Assembly (NCBI RefSeq): GCF_002086815.1
Contig: NZ_MVID01000033.1
Location: forward strand, 1 to 64,000
Direction of reading: 5' to 3'
Length of the DNA stretch: 64,000 bases
From: Mycolicibacterium parafortuitum
GTDB taxonomy: Bacteria; Actinomycetota; Actinomycetes; Mycobacteriales; Mycobacteriaceae
The translations under genes and the position numbers were made by a program. Below are positions 7,356 through 16,375 of this stretch, one piece after another. A model generated the notes under the pieces. The model had not been told where the DNA came from, made no database searches, and saw nothing but the letters and a program-made list of their open reading frames with translations. Numbering within the stretch: position 1 is the stretch's first letter; each line of letters starts with the position of its first letter.

Positions 7356-8834
7356 CTACGAAGCCGACACAATGTCGAGCATTCGGAAGGCGTCATCGTT
7401 GATCGAATCGGAGCCGACCCGGTACCAGGCGTACCAACCACGCTGGCCGGTAGGACGCCGGTTTGCTCCGAACAAGTGCGGGATGAGCTCCACGGTCATG
7501 CCGAGCCTTCGCGCGACCACGAAGTTCGAGAAGTCGCCGAAGATTGCGGCGTAGTTGTGACCCGCACCCGCAGTGGTGATCGTCCCGTCCATCGCCTCGG
7601 CCTCCAGCACACGGCGGCCGAGCAGCGCTTGGGCGCGATCCTCTCCGAGGGTGCTCCACAACCCCGCGCCGCCATTGGTGTCGAACTGCCGGACACGGTT
7701 GTAGATCAGGTTGTTCGCCAGCCAGGACGCGTTGCGGCGATGCCGCGCCGGCAGCGCACCCTGCAGCGCGTACACATCAGCCAGGGCGAACGTGTCGTCG
7801 GTCGCCGCATTCACGACACTCGACGTGCCCGAGAGTGCGGTAACGATGCCCGTGGGCTGCCCGGAACCCGAACCGGTGATCAGCGCCGTCCCTTCGAGAT
7901 CGCGCTGACCTTCGGCGAACAACTTGCCGACCTCTTCAGTCACGTTGGCCATGTCCTGAATGCCTTCGATCGAGATCGGAACGAACCCGGCGGCCTTGTA
8001 AACGGGAATGCTGGGTTGACCAAAGGTCGGCGAGTCGTCGGACACCTCGGCCGCTTCTGCGTCCCACGACCACTGCACTGCCGCCGCGGAGACGCCGTGC
8101 CATACATCGCCGGTGGCGACAACCTGACGGGCCGCTTCCGTGATCTCGCTGTACACCCCGGAACTCGTCACGATGACTGTCGGGTCGAGCTGGAACGGCA
8201 CCAGGAAACCCCCAGCGCTGTCCGTGAGTGACATGGCGCGGAACTGCTCGGCCTCTCGCATTGCCTGCTGCTCGTCGGGCGACAGCATCGGGTTCTGCGG
8301 GTTCTTCGCAGTCTTCGACCACGCACGCAGATACGCGGGATCGGACGTCACCAGGCAATGGCGCGCGATCTTGGAGTCGACCGTGTCGTGGCGCTCCAGG
8401 ATCTCGGTGGCCGCTGCACGCACCGCGTCACTGGCACCCGGCATGTACTCGATCGCCGACAGCGCCCGGGCTCGCAGTTCGGAGGCGACCTCTTCAGAGT
8501 CTCGGCCGAAGGTTTCCACGCCCCTGAGGTCCCAGGGGTTCCGGCCACGGAACCTGCCGTTCGCATCGCGCGCGTCCCGCAGGGGGTCGCGGTCGTAGTC
8601 GCCGGCGCTGCCGCGCTCACGCCGAAGCCCGCTGCCCGCGCCAGACGCCAACTGGCTGGCACGGTCCAAACGGTCGCAATGCTCTGAGAGCTCAACGAAC
8701 TCCGCGTTCAGGTCATCGAACCGCTGCTCATCTGAGGCGGAAAGCCGCTCCTGCCTGGCGAGCTGGGATGTATCGGCGTGAATCTGACGCATGCGTGCAC
8801 ATGCCTGGTCGTAGGTGAGGTTACGAATGGTCAT
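7356..8834 (-). CDS. Phage major capsid protein, HK97 fold
   Basis: 492 residues from the ATG at 8834, which has GAGGG six bases upstream. Further in-frame codons upstream lack a ribosome site and look non-coding. Residues 1-70 are a charged coiled coil like the HK97 delta (scaffold) domain. A linker follows, then S-A-G-G-F-L-V-P near residue 205, the usual start of the mature capsid, then G-S-G-S-G-Q-P-T-G-I and F-G-D-F-S-N-F-V-V, typical of the family core. No maturation protease gene adjoins, so cleavage of the delta domain would need a helper enzyme or not occur. Absence of portal and terminase genes next door is unusual for a prophage. Confidence 0.9.
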   Translation of the reverse strand: MTIRNLTYDQACARMRQIHADTSQLARQERLSASDEQRFDDLNAEFVELSEHCDRLDRASQLASGAGSGLRRERGSAGDYDRDPLRDARDANGRFRGRNPWDLRGVETFGRDSEEVASELRARALSAIEYMPGASDAVRAAATEILERHDTVDSKIARHCLVTSDPAYLRAWSKTAKNPQNPMLSPDEQQAMREAEQFRAMSLTDSAGGFLVPFQLDPTVIVTSSGVYSEITEAARQVVATGDVWHGVSAAAVQWSWDAEAAEVSDDSPTFGQPSIPVYKAAGFVPISIEGIQDMANVTEEVGKLFAEGQRDLEGTALITGSGSGQPTGIVTALSGTSSVVNAATDDTFALADVYALQGALPARHRRNASWLANNLIYNRVRQFDTNGGAGLWSTLGEDRAQALLGRRVLEAEAMDGTITTAGAGHNYAAIFGDFSNFVVARRLGMTVELIPHLFGANRRPTGQRGWYAWYRVGSDSINDDAFRMLDIVSAS

Positions 8835-9155
8835 AGGAATCCCTCGAATTCGAGTTGGGAATGTGGTGGGGTTACCGGAGGCACCCACGGCTGCGTCCGT
8901 AGGAGGAGACGCAGCCGTGGGAAGCCACGGATTACTCACTTCAGGAGAACGGAATTCGTCGGGTGCTTGGCGGCCAGTTCGATACGGTGCCTCGCTGCGC
9001 AACGTTGCTGGATGGGTAACTACCCGGATTGCGGCGGCTGGTGCCTTGCTGCGCGTCTTAGACGGGCGCTTGGCTACGAGCTCTGCCCTCGTGTCGGGGT
9101 AGCGGTTACATCCTGCATACGCAGAATACCACCAGCGCACGACATTTCGACGAAA
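8835..9155. other. Untranslated leader of the capsid gene (no gene seen)
   Basis: About 320 bases without a convincing reading frame between the 83-residue gene and the capsid gene. It contains the perfect hairpin at 8884-8921. Such a long gap is unlike the rest of this operon, where genes overlap. It plausibly holds a capsid promoter or an RNA control element. Confidence 0.5.
8884..8921. other. Perfect 14-bp stem-loop upstream of the capsid gene
   Basis: Arms CCCACGGCTGCGTC (8884-8897) and its exact complement (8908-8921) enclose a 10-base loop, about 50 bases upstream of the capsid start. No U-run follows on either strand, so a classical terminator is doubtful. A structured RNA, processing site or protein-binding site is equally possible. 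Confidence 0.6.
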
Positions 9156-9407
9156 CTAATCGCCGTTTAGCCATGCAATCAGATCCTCCTCCGTCGCGCG
9201 CCCCTCCGCGGTCAGCGGGTCCGCGCTGTAGAAGTTCGACAGTTGACAGGACAGCTGCGCGACCAAAGCCAGAAGCTGCTGACGATTCAAGTCATGAGTC
9301 CACAACTGCACAGCCGCAACGAAATCCTCAGCTGTGGTGTAGTTCCGTGCTGCGCGGGTCATTCCCTTCGCCGCCTCGTCGACGGCCACATGCTGCCTTT
9401 CATCCAT
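9156..9407 (-). CDS. Small hypothetical protein upstream of the capsid gene
   Basis: 83 residues starting at ATG 9407, with GAGGG upstream at a rather long spacing. The composition is helical and acidic at the C-terminus (E-E-D-L-I-A-W-L), with the stretch R-Q-Q-L-L-A-L-V-A-Q-L in the middle. No motif is recognised. It lies between the WhiB-like gene and the capsid gene, in the place where phages often carry head-morphogenesis genes, but it is too short to be a protease or portal. It could be a regulator of capsid size or a chaperone; nothing in the sequence decides this. The 208 bases to its right (9408-9615) hold no supported gene. Confidence 0.55.
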   Translation of the reverse strand: MDERQHVAVDEAAKGMTRAARNYTTAEDFVAAVQLWTHDLNRQQLLALVAQLSCQLSNFYSADPLTAEGRATEEDLIAWLNGD

Positions 9408-9615
9408 GGTCAGAAGGCCCTCTCACGAAGGGGGGCTATTGCAGGGTGACGCTGACGAGTCCTTGCACAGGTCGTATGTGTGTCTCCGCAGGTCAGCGGC
9501 GAATCTGTTGCTAACTGTGCAACACACTTCAGGGGAGGGAGGTGAAAGATCATTGGCGGTCCCACCTGGGGTTTTGCAGTTTGCGACGCTGACCCACCCC
9601 CCGGTGGTGTGCCAG

Positions 9616-9900
9616 TCATGCTGACCGCCTTGGTTGACCACGCACCGCTGTCCTGTTCACGGTGCCGGCGACGACGCCGGGTGGACGCTTGGACTTGGGC
9701 AGCGACTCCAGCCAGGTGCGGCAGCGAACCAGTGACGGGCACAGTGAGCACAAGCGCAGCGCCGTCTCCTCGGCGTGCCGTGCTTCTGCGGTGTCGATGT
9801 CCGGCTCGGGCAGGTCGAACAAGCGGTGCCGGCCACGGCATCGGGCACCAGGAAGACTTGGAGCGAGGCCGACAGCATCGAACAGACTCGCGGCGCTCAC
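9616..9900 (-). CDS. WhiB-family iron-sulfur protein (element-encoded)
   Basis: 94 residues from GTG 9900. Four cysteines are arranged C21 ... C51-x2-C54-x5-C60, the [4Fe-4S] pattern of WhiB proteins, and P-P-G-V-V-A-G at about residues 73-79 stands where the G-[VI]-W-G-G turn lies in the family. WhiB proteins act through sigma-factor region 4 and DNA; mycobacteriophage WhiB-like proteins can inhibit host WhiB2. The start overlaps the stop of a 15-codon micro-ORF (GTGA). Since the element sits in sigA and WhiB proteins bind SigA, a role in host transcription is an attractive but untested idea. Confidence 0.85.
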   Translation of the reverse strand: MSAASLFDAVGLAPSLPGARCRGRHRLFDLPEPDIDTAEARHAEETALRLCSLCPSLVRCRTWLESLPKSKRPPGVVAGTVNRTAVRGQPRRSA

Positions 9901-9944
9901 TGGTACACCACTTCCAGTGTGATCGTGTAGGTCTGCGAGCTCAT
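9897..9944 (-). CDS. 15-residue micro-ORF joining two operon genes
   Basis: An ATG overlapping the upstream stop (ATGA at 9941-9944) opens a 15-codon frame (M-S-S-Q-T-Y-T-I-T-L-E-V-V-Y-Q) whose TGA overlaps the GTG start of the WhiB-like gene. Exact stop-start overlaps at both ends, as at every other junction here, suggest it is really translated. It may only pass ribosomes on to whiB, or it may be a leader peptide. Confidence 0.55.
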   Translation of the reverse strand: MSSQTYTITLEVVYQ

Positions 9945-10339
9945 GCCAGCCTCACCGTCCGCACGTGGATCTCCTGGGTCTCGGGGGTGGTGGTGACCTC
10001 GAAGACGCCCGGGCATTGTTCGTCGGGGTCGTGCCGCAGCGAGCCCCGCCACGAGCGCGGTTGCTCGGCACTGGGATCGGGATGCCACACATGGACGGTG
10101 TAGACGCCGGGCTCGATCTCGCGGGTGGTCTGCACCTGACGGCCGTCGGAATACGTGCGGGGGTCGCCCAGTTTCTCAGCCATCGCTCGGATCTCGCAGG
10201 CTGCATCCGTGATGGCATCGAGTTCGATGTCGTGGTCGTCGTCGCAGCATGAGCCTGCGATCGCGTCGGTTGTCCACTCGGCGCGCTGCCAGAGGATCGC
10301 GGCGGCGTACTTCAGTTGGTCGCTTGGGGTCGTGGCCAT
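9941..10339 (-). CDS. Hypothetical protein of the replication operon
   Basis: 132 residues. The N-terminal half is helical (A-A-I-L-W-Q-R-A-E-W) with a C-C-D-D-D-H-D cluster near residue 31. The C-terminal half is beta-rich, with the stretch G-V-Y-T-V-H-V-W-H-P-D-P. No family recognised. Its ATG shares one base with the stop of the 31-residue ORF before it, and its own stop overlaps the 15-residue ORF after it. The Cys/Asp/His cluster could bind a metal. Its place between the replication protein and WhiB suggests an early-expressed accessory gene. Confidence 0.6.
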   Translation of the reverse strand: MATTPSDQLKYAAAILWQRAEWTTDAIAGSCCDDDHDIELDAITDAACEIRAMAEKLGDPRTYSDGRQVQTTREIEPGVYTVHVWHPDPSAEQPRSWRGSLRHDPDEQCPGVFEVTTTPETQEIHVRTVRLA

Positions 10340-10434
10340 CAGTTGGTCTCCTCGTCATGGGCGGGTTGTGGTTCGGGCGTGTTGTGGTCGTCGAGGTGGT
10401 CGCGGTCGGCCTGCTCGACGTGAGGTCGGGTCAT
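10339..10434 (-). CDS. 31-residue acidic micro-ORF
   Basis: Starts at ATG 10434 inside the replication-protein stop codon (ATGA) and ends in TGATG with the next gene. The peptide is very hydrophilic and acidic (D-H-L-D-D-H-N, ending E-E-T-N). No ribosome site of its own is needed, given the overlap. Function is unknown; it fills what would otherwise be the only gap in this part of the operon. Confidence 0.5.
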   Translation of the reverse strand: MTRPHVEQADRDHLDDHNTPEPQPAHDEETN

Positions 10435-12545
10435 GCGGCGATCTCCGAGCAATCAGGCTTATGCCCTTGTAGCTCGACATGACAGCCACACTCGGAGCAC
10501 CGGCCGGGGCCGGTGACAATCGGCGGTTTCGGCGCCGATGGACCAGTGCCAGATTTAGCGGGGGGTGCGCGTAGTGCCTCCCCGTTCTGCCCCTCTCTTT
10601 CATGGGGTCTAGGGGTAGGTACCGCTAAATCTGGCACTGATTTGGGGTCGAGGGCGGTTGGCTCGATACCGTCCGCGAGCCGGTAATACCACCGCGTGAC
10701 ATCCTTGCCGCCCCACACAGTCTCTTGCTCGTCGCAGTCGAGCACCTCCAACATGTGCAGTGCCTGCAACTGCCGATCCACCGTCGCCCGCGGCTTCCCA
10801 AGGCGCTTGCGGATCTCGGCGGTCGATGACTCCGGATGCTTGGCGACGTCGTCGATGATCGCCAGCCGCAACGGCGGCATTGAGTCGCGCGCGCAGCGGA
10901 TCGCTAACCGAAGCGCGCGGTTTCTATCGACGCCGATAGAAACTGCTCCGCGAACCACCTGCGCCAGTTGCTTTGCGAATCGCGTCGGCATCTCGGGTGC
11001 GTGTGCGTCGATGACGTCGCCGCGGTAGTCGTACTCAACTCCAGTGCGCGCCAGGGTGACCAGATCCGCAGCAGCGAGAAGAACGTTCGTCTCGACCTCG
11101 GTCAACACAGTCGCTGTGGTGTTCATACCGGCGAGCACCCCGGCCGCGGCCGCAGCCAATTCCCGGCGCATCAGCTCCTCGAAGCCCGTATTGCCGATCG
11201 CCTTCCGGCCTGCGGCTTGGCGGCCGGTGGTGGAGTCCATGCGCACAAGCACGAAGCGATCGCCCATCGACGCGATGGCTGCGTGCGCTTTGTCCCATGC
11301 AGTGGTGACTGCGCCGACGACCGCGATACGACCGACCCACTCCAGGGTGAGCCCGCCGTCTGTGCCGACGTTGCGGCTCCATCTGCCGTCGTAGACCTCA
11401 CGGAATGCTCCGAGCACTTCAGCGCGTGCATCGCCGGACATGGACAGGATGCTGGTGACATCCTTGACGACCAGGACGCCGCGAGGCTCGAGTTTTCGTA
11501 GTAGCCCGCCGGTCGCCTCCTTGGAGCGTTCCTTTTTCGCTGTCGCCGACAGCAGGGCGCCACACGACGAGATTGTGCTGGTGATGATCGCGCCGGCCCC
11601 GTCGAGTGCTTGCACCGTCTCGGTCTTGGCGTTGCCGCTACCGGAGATGAGCAGCAACCACAGCGGGTCACCGTCGAGGCGTTCCACGGCCACAGTCGCG
11701 AGCACCGCGTCGAGTGCGTCGGTATCGTAGTCCTTCCCGAGCCAGCGACGGAACACCGCATGCGCCTCGTCGAGGGTCATCGGCGTGACCGGGGGTGTTG
11801 CTTCAAGTGCTCCACCCGCGGTGGGGGTCGCATTTGAAATCGCACCCTGTGAGATCGCCGGTGGTGGTGAGGGCTTGACCAACTGCCACAGTTGCTCAAC
11901 AGAGTGCTCGATCAGGTAGTCGTCGAGGCCGGTTTTGTTGTCGGTGTCGGGCAGATGCAGGTACTCGATGTGTGCGCCCTTGCTGCGCAGGTAGTCGGCC
12001 AGCGCCGAGAGTGCCTGCCGCACGGACTCTTTGCGCGCCACGTCGCCGTCGAACGCCAGGATCACGCGGCGGTCGTTGAGGGCGATGTCATGCCAGTCGC
12101 CGACGGCGGTCTTTCCGCCTGCTTCATTCTTCCCACGCCAGGACCACACACCCGGCAGTGCCACACAGCACAACCCATGTTCGGCGGCGCAGTCGGCCTT
12201 CTTTACGCCCTCGGTGATGAGTAGCGGTACCGCAGGGTCGCCGACCCTGTCGCCGACGCCGGGAGGTATGTCGATCCCGTTGTGTTGGCCGACGGGGGTT
12301 TCGTACTTGATCTCGCGGCCGTCTTTGTTGGTGCGTGGCACGTCGGGCCGGTACTGATAACCCCACGTCGACCTGTCCGCGCGCAGCTGCGGCACCAGCA
12401 GGCCGGGCACACGCCGACCTGCCTGGGCGATACCGACATCGATCAGGCGGCCCTTGTCGTTGACTGTCTCGTACCCGCGCGCTTTAGCTCGATCGTCCGA
12501 GATGCCTGACGCAGCAAGCATTTTGCGGTGGTGCGCGGCGATCAC
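10431..12545 (-). CDS. Replication protein: DUF3854/TOPRIM-like plus P-loop ATPase
   Basis: 704 residues from GTG 12545, overlapping the upstream stop. Residues about 50-215 form a TOPRIM-like DUF3854 region (L-L-I-T-E-G around E112, A-F-D-G-D at D166/D168, then G-L-D-D-Y). Residues about 255-480 are an ATPase with a variant Walker A, G-S-G-N-A-K-T at 302-308, and a strand V-L-V-V-K-D-V near 357-363 as Walker B. A winged-helix segment lies around 570-620. The C-terminus carries a zinc ribbon, C-S-E-C-G-C ending P-D-C. This is the primase/helicase-like architecture of replicating satellites and integrative elements, so the excised form probably replicates autonomously. Confidence 0.8.
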   Translation of the reverse strand: MIAAHHRKMLAASGISDDRAKARGYETVNDKGRLIDVGIAQAGRRVPGLLVPQLRADRSTWGYQYRPDVPRTNKDGREIKYETPVGQHNGIDIPPGVGDRVGDPAVPLLITEGVKKADCAAEHGLCCVALPGVWSWRGKNEAGGKTAVGDWHDIALNDRRVILAFDGDVARKESVRQALSALADYLRSKGAHIEYLHLPDTDNKTGLDDYLIEHSVEQLWQLVKPSPPPAISQGAISNATPTAGGALEATPPVTPMTLDEAHAVFRRWLGKDYDTDALDAVLATVAVERLDGDPLWLLLISGSGNAKTETVQALDGAGAIITSTISSCGALLSATAKKERSKEATGGLLRKLEPRGVLVVKDVTSILSMSGDARAEVLGAFREVYDGRWSRNVGTDGGLTLEWVGRIAVVGAVTTAWDKAHAAIASMGDRFVLVRMDSTTGRQAAGRKAIGNTGFEELMRRELAAAAAGVLAGMNTTATVLTEVETNVLLAAADLVTLARTGVEYDYRGDVIDAHAPEMPTRFAKQLAQVVRGAVSIGVDRNRALRLAIRCARDSMPPLRLAIIDDVAKHPESSTAEIRKRLGKPRATVDRQLQALHMLEVLDCDEQETVWGGKDVTRWYYRLADGIEPTALDPKSVPDLAVPTPRPHEREGQNGEALRAPPAKSGTGPSAPKPPIVTGPGRCSECGCHVELQGHKPDCSEIAA

Positions 12546-12811
12546 CCGCCCACCGCCTTAGAGCGGCACACGGGGCCCATGTGCGCAGCCACAGACGCCG
12601 CAGCGACTACCCACTGCCCGCACCGGGTGCACCGCACCGCGATGGAGAAGCCGCGCGCCTTGGCCGCTTCAATAACCTGGGCATCGAGACGATCCTCGGG
12701 CGTTGGTGCGGCGTACCCATCCTCCCTCCGGGAGAGGCTAGAATTTGTCACGTTGGTGGTTACGTGGGAGCCGGTCTCTGTGGCGGGGGCCGGCCTTCTG
12801 CTTTCTGGCAT
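12542..12811 (-). CDS. Small zinc-ribbon-like protein
   Basis: 89 residues. The ATG shares a base with the previous stop (TAATG), and the TGA overlaps the GTG of the replication protein. The C-terminal half has R-C-T-R-C-G and, 15 residues on, H-M-G-P-V-C, a plausible Cys-Cys-His-Cys zinc site. The N-terminal 30 residues look disordered. Its immediate position before the primase/helicase gene suggests a DNA-binding partner or regulator of replication, which is inference from context only. Confidence 0.6.
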   Translation of the reverse strand: MPESRRPAPATETGSHVTTNVTNSSLSRREDGYAAPTPEDRLDAQVIEAAKARGFSIAVRCTRCGQWVVAAASVAAHMGPVCRSKAVGG

Positions 12812-13104
12812 TAGGCCGCACCACCGTCCAGTTCGGCGATGCGCTCGGCAACGGCAGATCGACGCCGTCGGGCCTGAGCGGATTTCAGGGCGAGCCGCTT
12901 GAAGTACGCCTTCCGGGCGTGTTCTGCCCGTTTCGCCCGTTCGGCGGGCGGCAGCGTGCCGTCGGGATCGACCTGCTTCTCGAACTTGTCGAGTAGCGCC
13001 CTGCGCGCGTTGGCGGTTCGTGCAGCGCGGTTTTCTGTCTGCGCCCACGATTCGTGGGCTGCGATCTGAGAGCGGATCGACCGCTCGGTCGGAGAGAGTG
13101 GCAT
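12811..13104 (-). CDS. Highly charged small protein of actinobacterial mobile elements
   Basis: 97 residues from ATG 13104, chosen because AGAGG lies five bases upstream. An ATG at 13119 would add five residues but lacks a site. The protein is rich in Arg, Ala and Glu and predicted helical, with H-E-S-W-A-Q-T-E near residue 18, Q-V-D-P-D-G-T-L-P in the middle and a strongly basic A-Q-A-R-R-R-R end. I associate this composition with short proteins near integrases and replication genes in actinobacterial elements, but know no assigned role. Its basic tail may contact nucleic acid. It ends in TAATG with the next gene. Confidence 0.65.
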   Translation of the reverse strand: MPLSPTERSIRSQIAAHESWAQTENRAARTANARRALLDKFEKQVDPDGTLPPAERAKRAEHARKAYFKRLALKSAQARRRRSAVAERIAELDGGAA

Positions 13105-13217
13105 TCTGACCTCTGGCATCGCGAGGTGAGCAATCCTTGTTCAGGACCGCTCTGAATGCCGCCACCGCAGTCGGTGTGCGCCCCCGGTACTTAACCGCCG
13201 CCCGGGGCCGGGGTCAG

Positions 13218-13748
13218 CTATTTTGCCTGACGAAACGAACGTAGCACAGCGCGCCAGATTTCCTCATCAATCGCGCGTTGGGCATGTTCGCGTTGCTCGG
13301 TGGGAAGCTCCCGCAGCTGAGCGATGCGCAGGCCATGTTGTGACACAACGTGTTTGATGTCGTCAACGTTAACCACGTGCTCGCCTTTAGCTCTGAGCAC
13401 GTCGAACACGGCGGTGAGAATTGGCATCGGAATGTCGGCGCGCTCGCTCAGCCGCACACCGCCACCCTTGGACTCAGCTACTGCGCTTGTTTCACGTCGC
13501 ATATCCCGCATGAGCTCGTCGAGCATCCGGCCCGCCATCGCCCCCATTTTCGTGTTGGCAGAATCTGGCCCGGTAGCAGCGGGGTCAGTGATCGCGCGCG
13601 CGGCGCGGTGAAAGTCGGGCTTCATCGACGGTGCAGACACCACCCTCCACGGACCGCCGATTTCGGACTGACAGAAGGTCTCCAACTTCCGCCAGCCGTG
13701 GCGCGACGTCGGCGCCACGACGAGCACGTGGTAATCGTCCTGGCTCAC
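13218..13748 (-). CDS. Integrase-coupled hypothetical protein
   Basis: 176 residues from the GTG at 13748, which overlaps the integrase stop (GTGA). Longer in-frame versions inside the integrase gene are rejected because of that overlap. The N-terminus is beta-strand-like (Y-H-V-L-V-V-A-P). The middle has a helical A-M-A-G-R-M-L-D-E-L-M-R stretch. The C-terminus is helical, with V-F-D-V-L-R-A-K-G-E-H-V-V-N-V-D-D-I, which could be a winged-helix element. No family recognised. Tight coupling to the integrase makes a recombination directionality factor or a regulator of integration plausible. The 113 bases downstream (13105-13217) hold no gene and may contain a promoter. Confidence 0.55.
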   Translation of the reverse strand: MSQDDYHVLVVAPTSRHGWRKLETFCQSEIGGPWRVVSAPSMKPDFHRAARAITDPAATGPDSANTKMGAMAGRMLDELMRDMRRETSAVAESKGGGVRLSERADIPMPILTAVFDVLRAKGEHVVNVDDIKHVVSQHGLRIAQLRELPTEQREHAQRAIDEEIWRAVLRSFRQAK

Positions 13749-14653
13749 AACTCTCCCAGATTCAATCCGCGTGCCTCGGCGGCGGCGCGCTCGGCGGCCG
13801 TGGATCTGGTGTAGCGGTCGATCATGTCGCGCGTCGACCAGCCCGCGACGGCCATCAGGCCGCCTTCGGACCCGCCGGCGGCCAGCCACCGGGACGCCGC
13901 GGTATGTCTGAGCAAGTGGGGGTGGAAGTTCTTCAACCCGGCCAGCTCGGCGCGCCACTTCAGCGTCTTGTGCAACCCGTAGTACTCGAGTCCCTTACCT
14001 CGATCGCCGAGCCACAGCGCCGAGGTATCGGCGAGCAGGTGCGCGCGCCGCATACGCAGGTAGCGGTCGATCGCCACCCCGGTCTGCGGGCCGAACGGCG
14101 CGATCCGTCCCTTGCCGCCCTTGCCGCGCCGCACAGTCACCAGGCCGCGGGTCACGTCGACATCATCGAGGGTCAGGCCGCACACTTCGCCGGCCCGCAT
14201 CCCGGTTTCGGCCATCAGTCGCACGATCGCCTCATCGCGGCGGTCGCGGAACTCCTTCCCGCCGCAGGCTTTGATGAGCTTGCGCAACTCGTCTTCGGAC
14301 AACGACTCGGTGACCTTGCTGTCGAGCTTCGGTGCCTTGAGTCCGAGTAGCGGATCCTCGTCGATCTCGCCCTCTTCTTCGAGCCACGCCGAAAAGCGGC
14401 GCATCGCCAGCTGACGTGAGCGCGCGGTCGACGGCTCGGCTCCGGCGTCGAGCAGATCAGCGACGAACGCCTTCATCAGGTCGCGGTCCAGGGCAGGGGA
14501 GTGGTTGTGCTCGTCGCACCAGCGCAGGAACGTCCGAACGCCGTCGCCGTAGACCTTGATCGTGGCCGCAGACTTGCGCTCGGCGCGCAACGACAGCTCC
14601 CACGACGGCAGCAGCGCTGCCAGATCCAGGGGTATCGGTTTGCGACTCGCCAT
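13745..14653 (-). CDS. Tyrosine integrase (XerC/D-like)
   Basis: 302 residues from ATG 14653. The N-terminal SAM-like core-binding domain spans about 10-95 and the catalytic domain about 115-295. Catalytic residues are visible in order: R153 (T-G-M-R-A-G-E), a beta-hairpin Lys around 178-181, H246-x2-R249 (H-P-H-L-L-R-H), W272 in the usual third His/Trp position, and the nucleophile Y281 (I-D-R-Y-T-R-S). It is the gene nearest the sigA-side repeat and reads away from it, the usual place for the enzyme of an element using that site. It should join attP to the sigA 3' end. The set looks intact, so the enzyme is probably active. Confidence 0.93.
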   Translation of the reverse strand: MASRKPIPLDLAALLPSWELSLRAERKSAATIKVYGDGVRTFLRWCDEHNHSPALDRDLMKAFVADLLDAGAEPSTARSRQLAMRRFSAWLEEEGEIDEDPLLGLKAPKLDSKVTESLSEDELRKLIKACGGKEFRDRRDEAIVRLMAETGMRAGEVCGLTLDDVDVTRGLVTVRRGKGGKGRIAPFGPQTGVAIDRYLRMRRAHLLADTSALWLGDRGKGLEYYGLHKTLKWRAELAGLKNFHPHLLRHTAASRWLAAGGSEGGLMAVAGWSTRDMIDRYTRSTAAERAAAEARGLNLGEL

Positions 14654-14744
14654 ACCGATATCTTGACTAGCAGCGCTGTGCTTGTCTACTATTTCTGAAC
14701 TGACCCGCAAATCCGCTGGTCAGGACACTAGATCGGAGTGTCGC

Positions 14745-16154
<1,410 letters not shown>

Positions 16155-16375
16155 GTACACCCTTTCGGTCGTGCGGGTCTCGGCGCGCACGCATGCGCCA
16201 CCGAAGGTTTCGGCTATGTCGATTGTCGGCGTCGATCTCAAAGCGTCATGTCGGGGTCGGCTGAATCTCCCCGTCGCTGTTTGGTCGTTGGCCGCCGTCG
16301 ACCATTGTAACGACAGTCTGGGTTGCGGCTGACCACAGCGGTAAATTTGGCCGCTGGGCGAGCACGCCTGAACGG

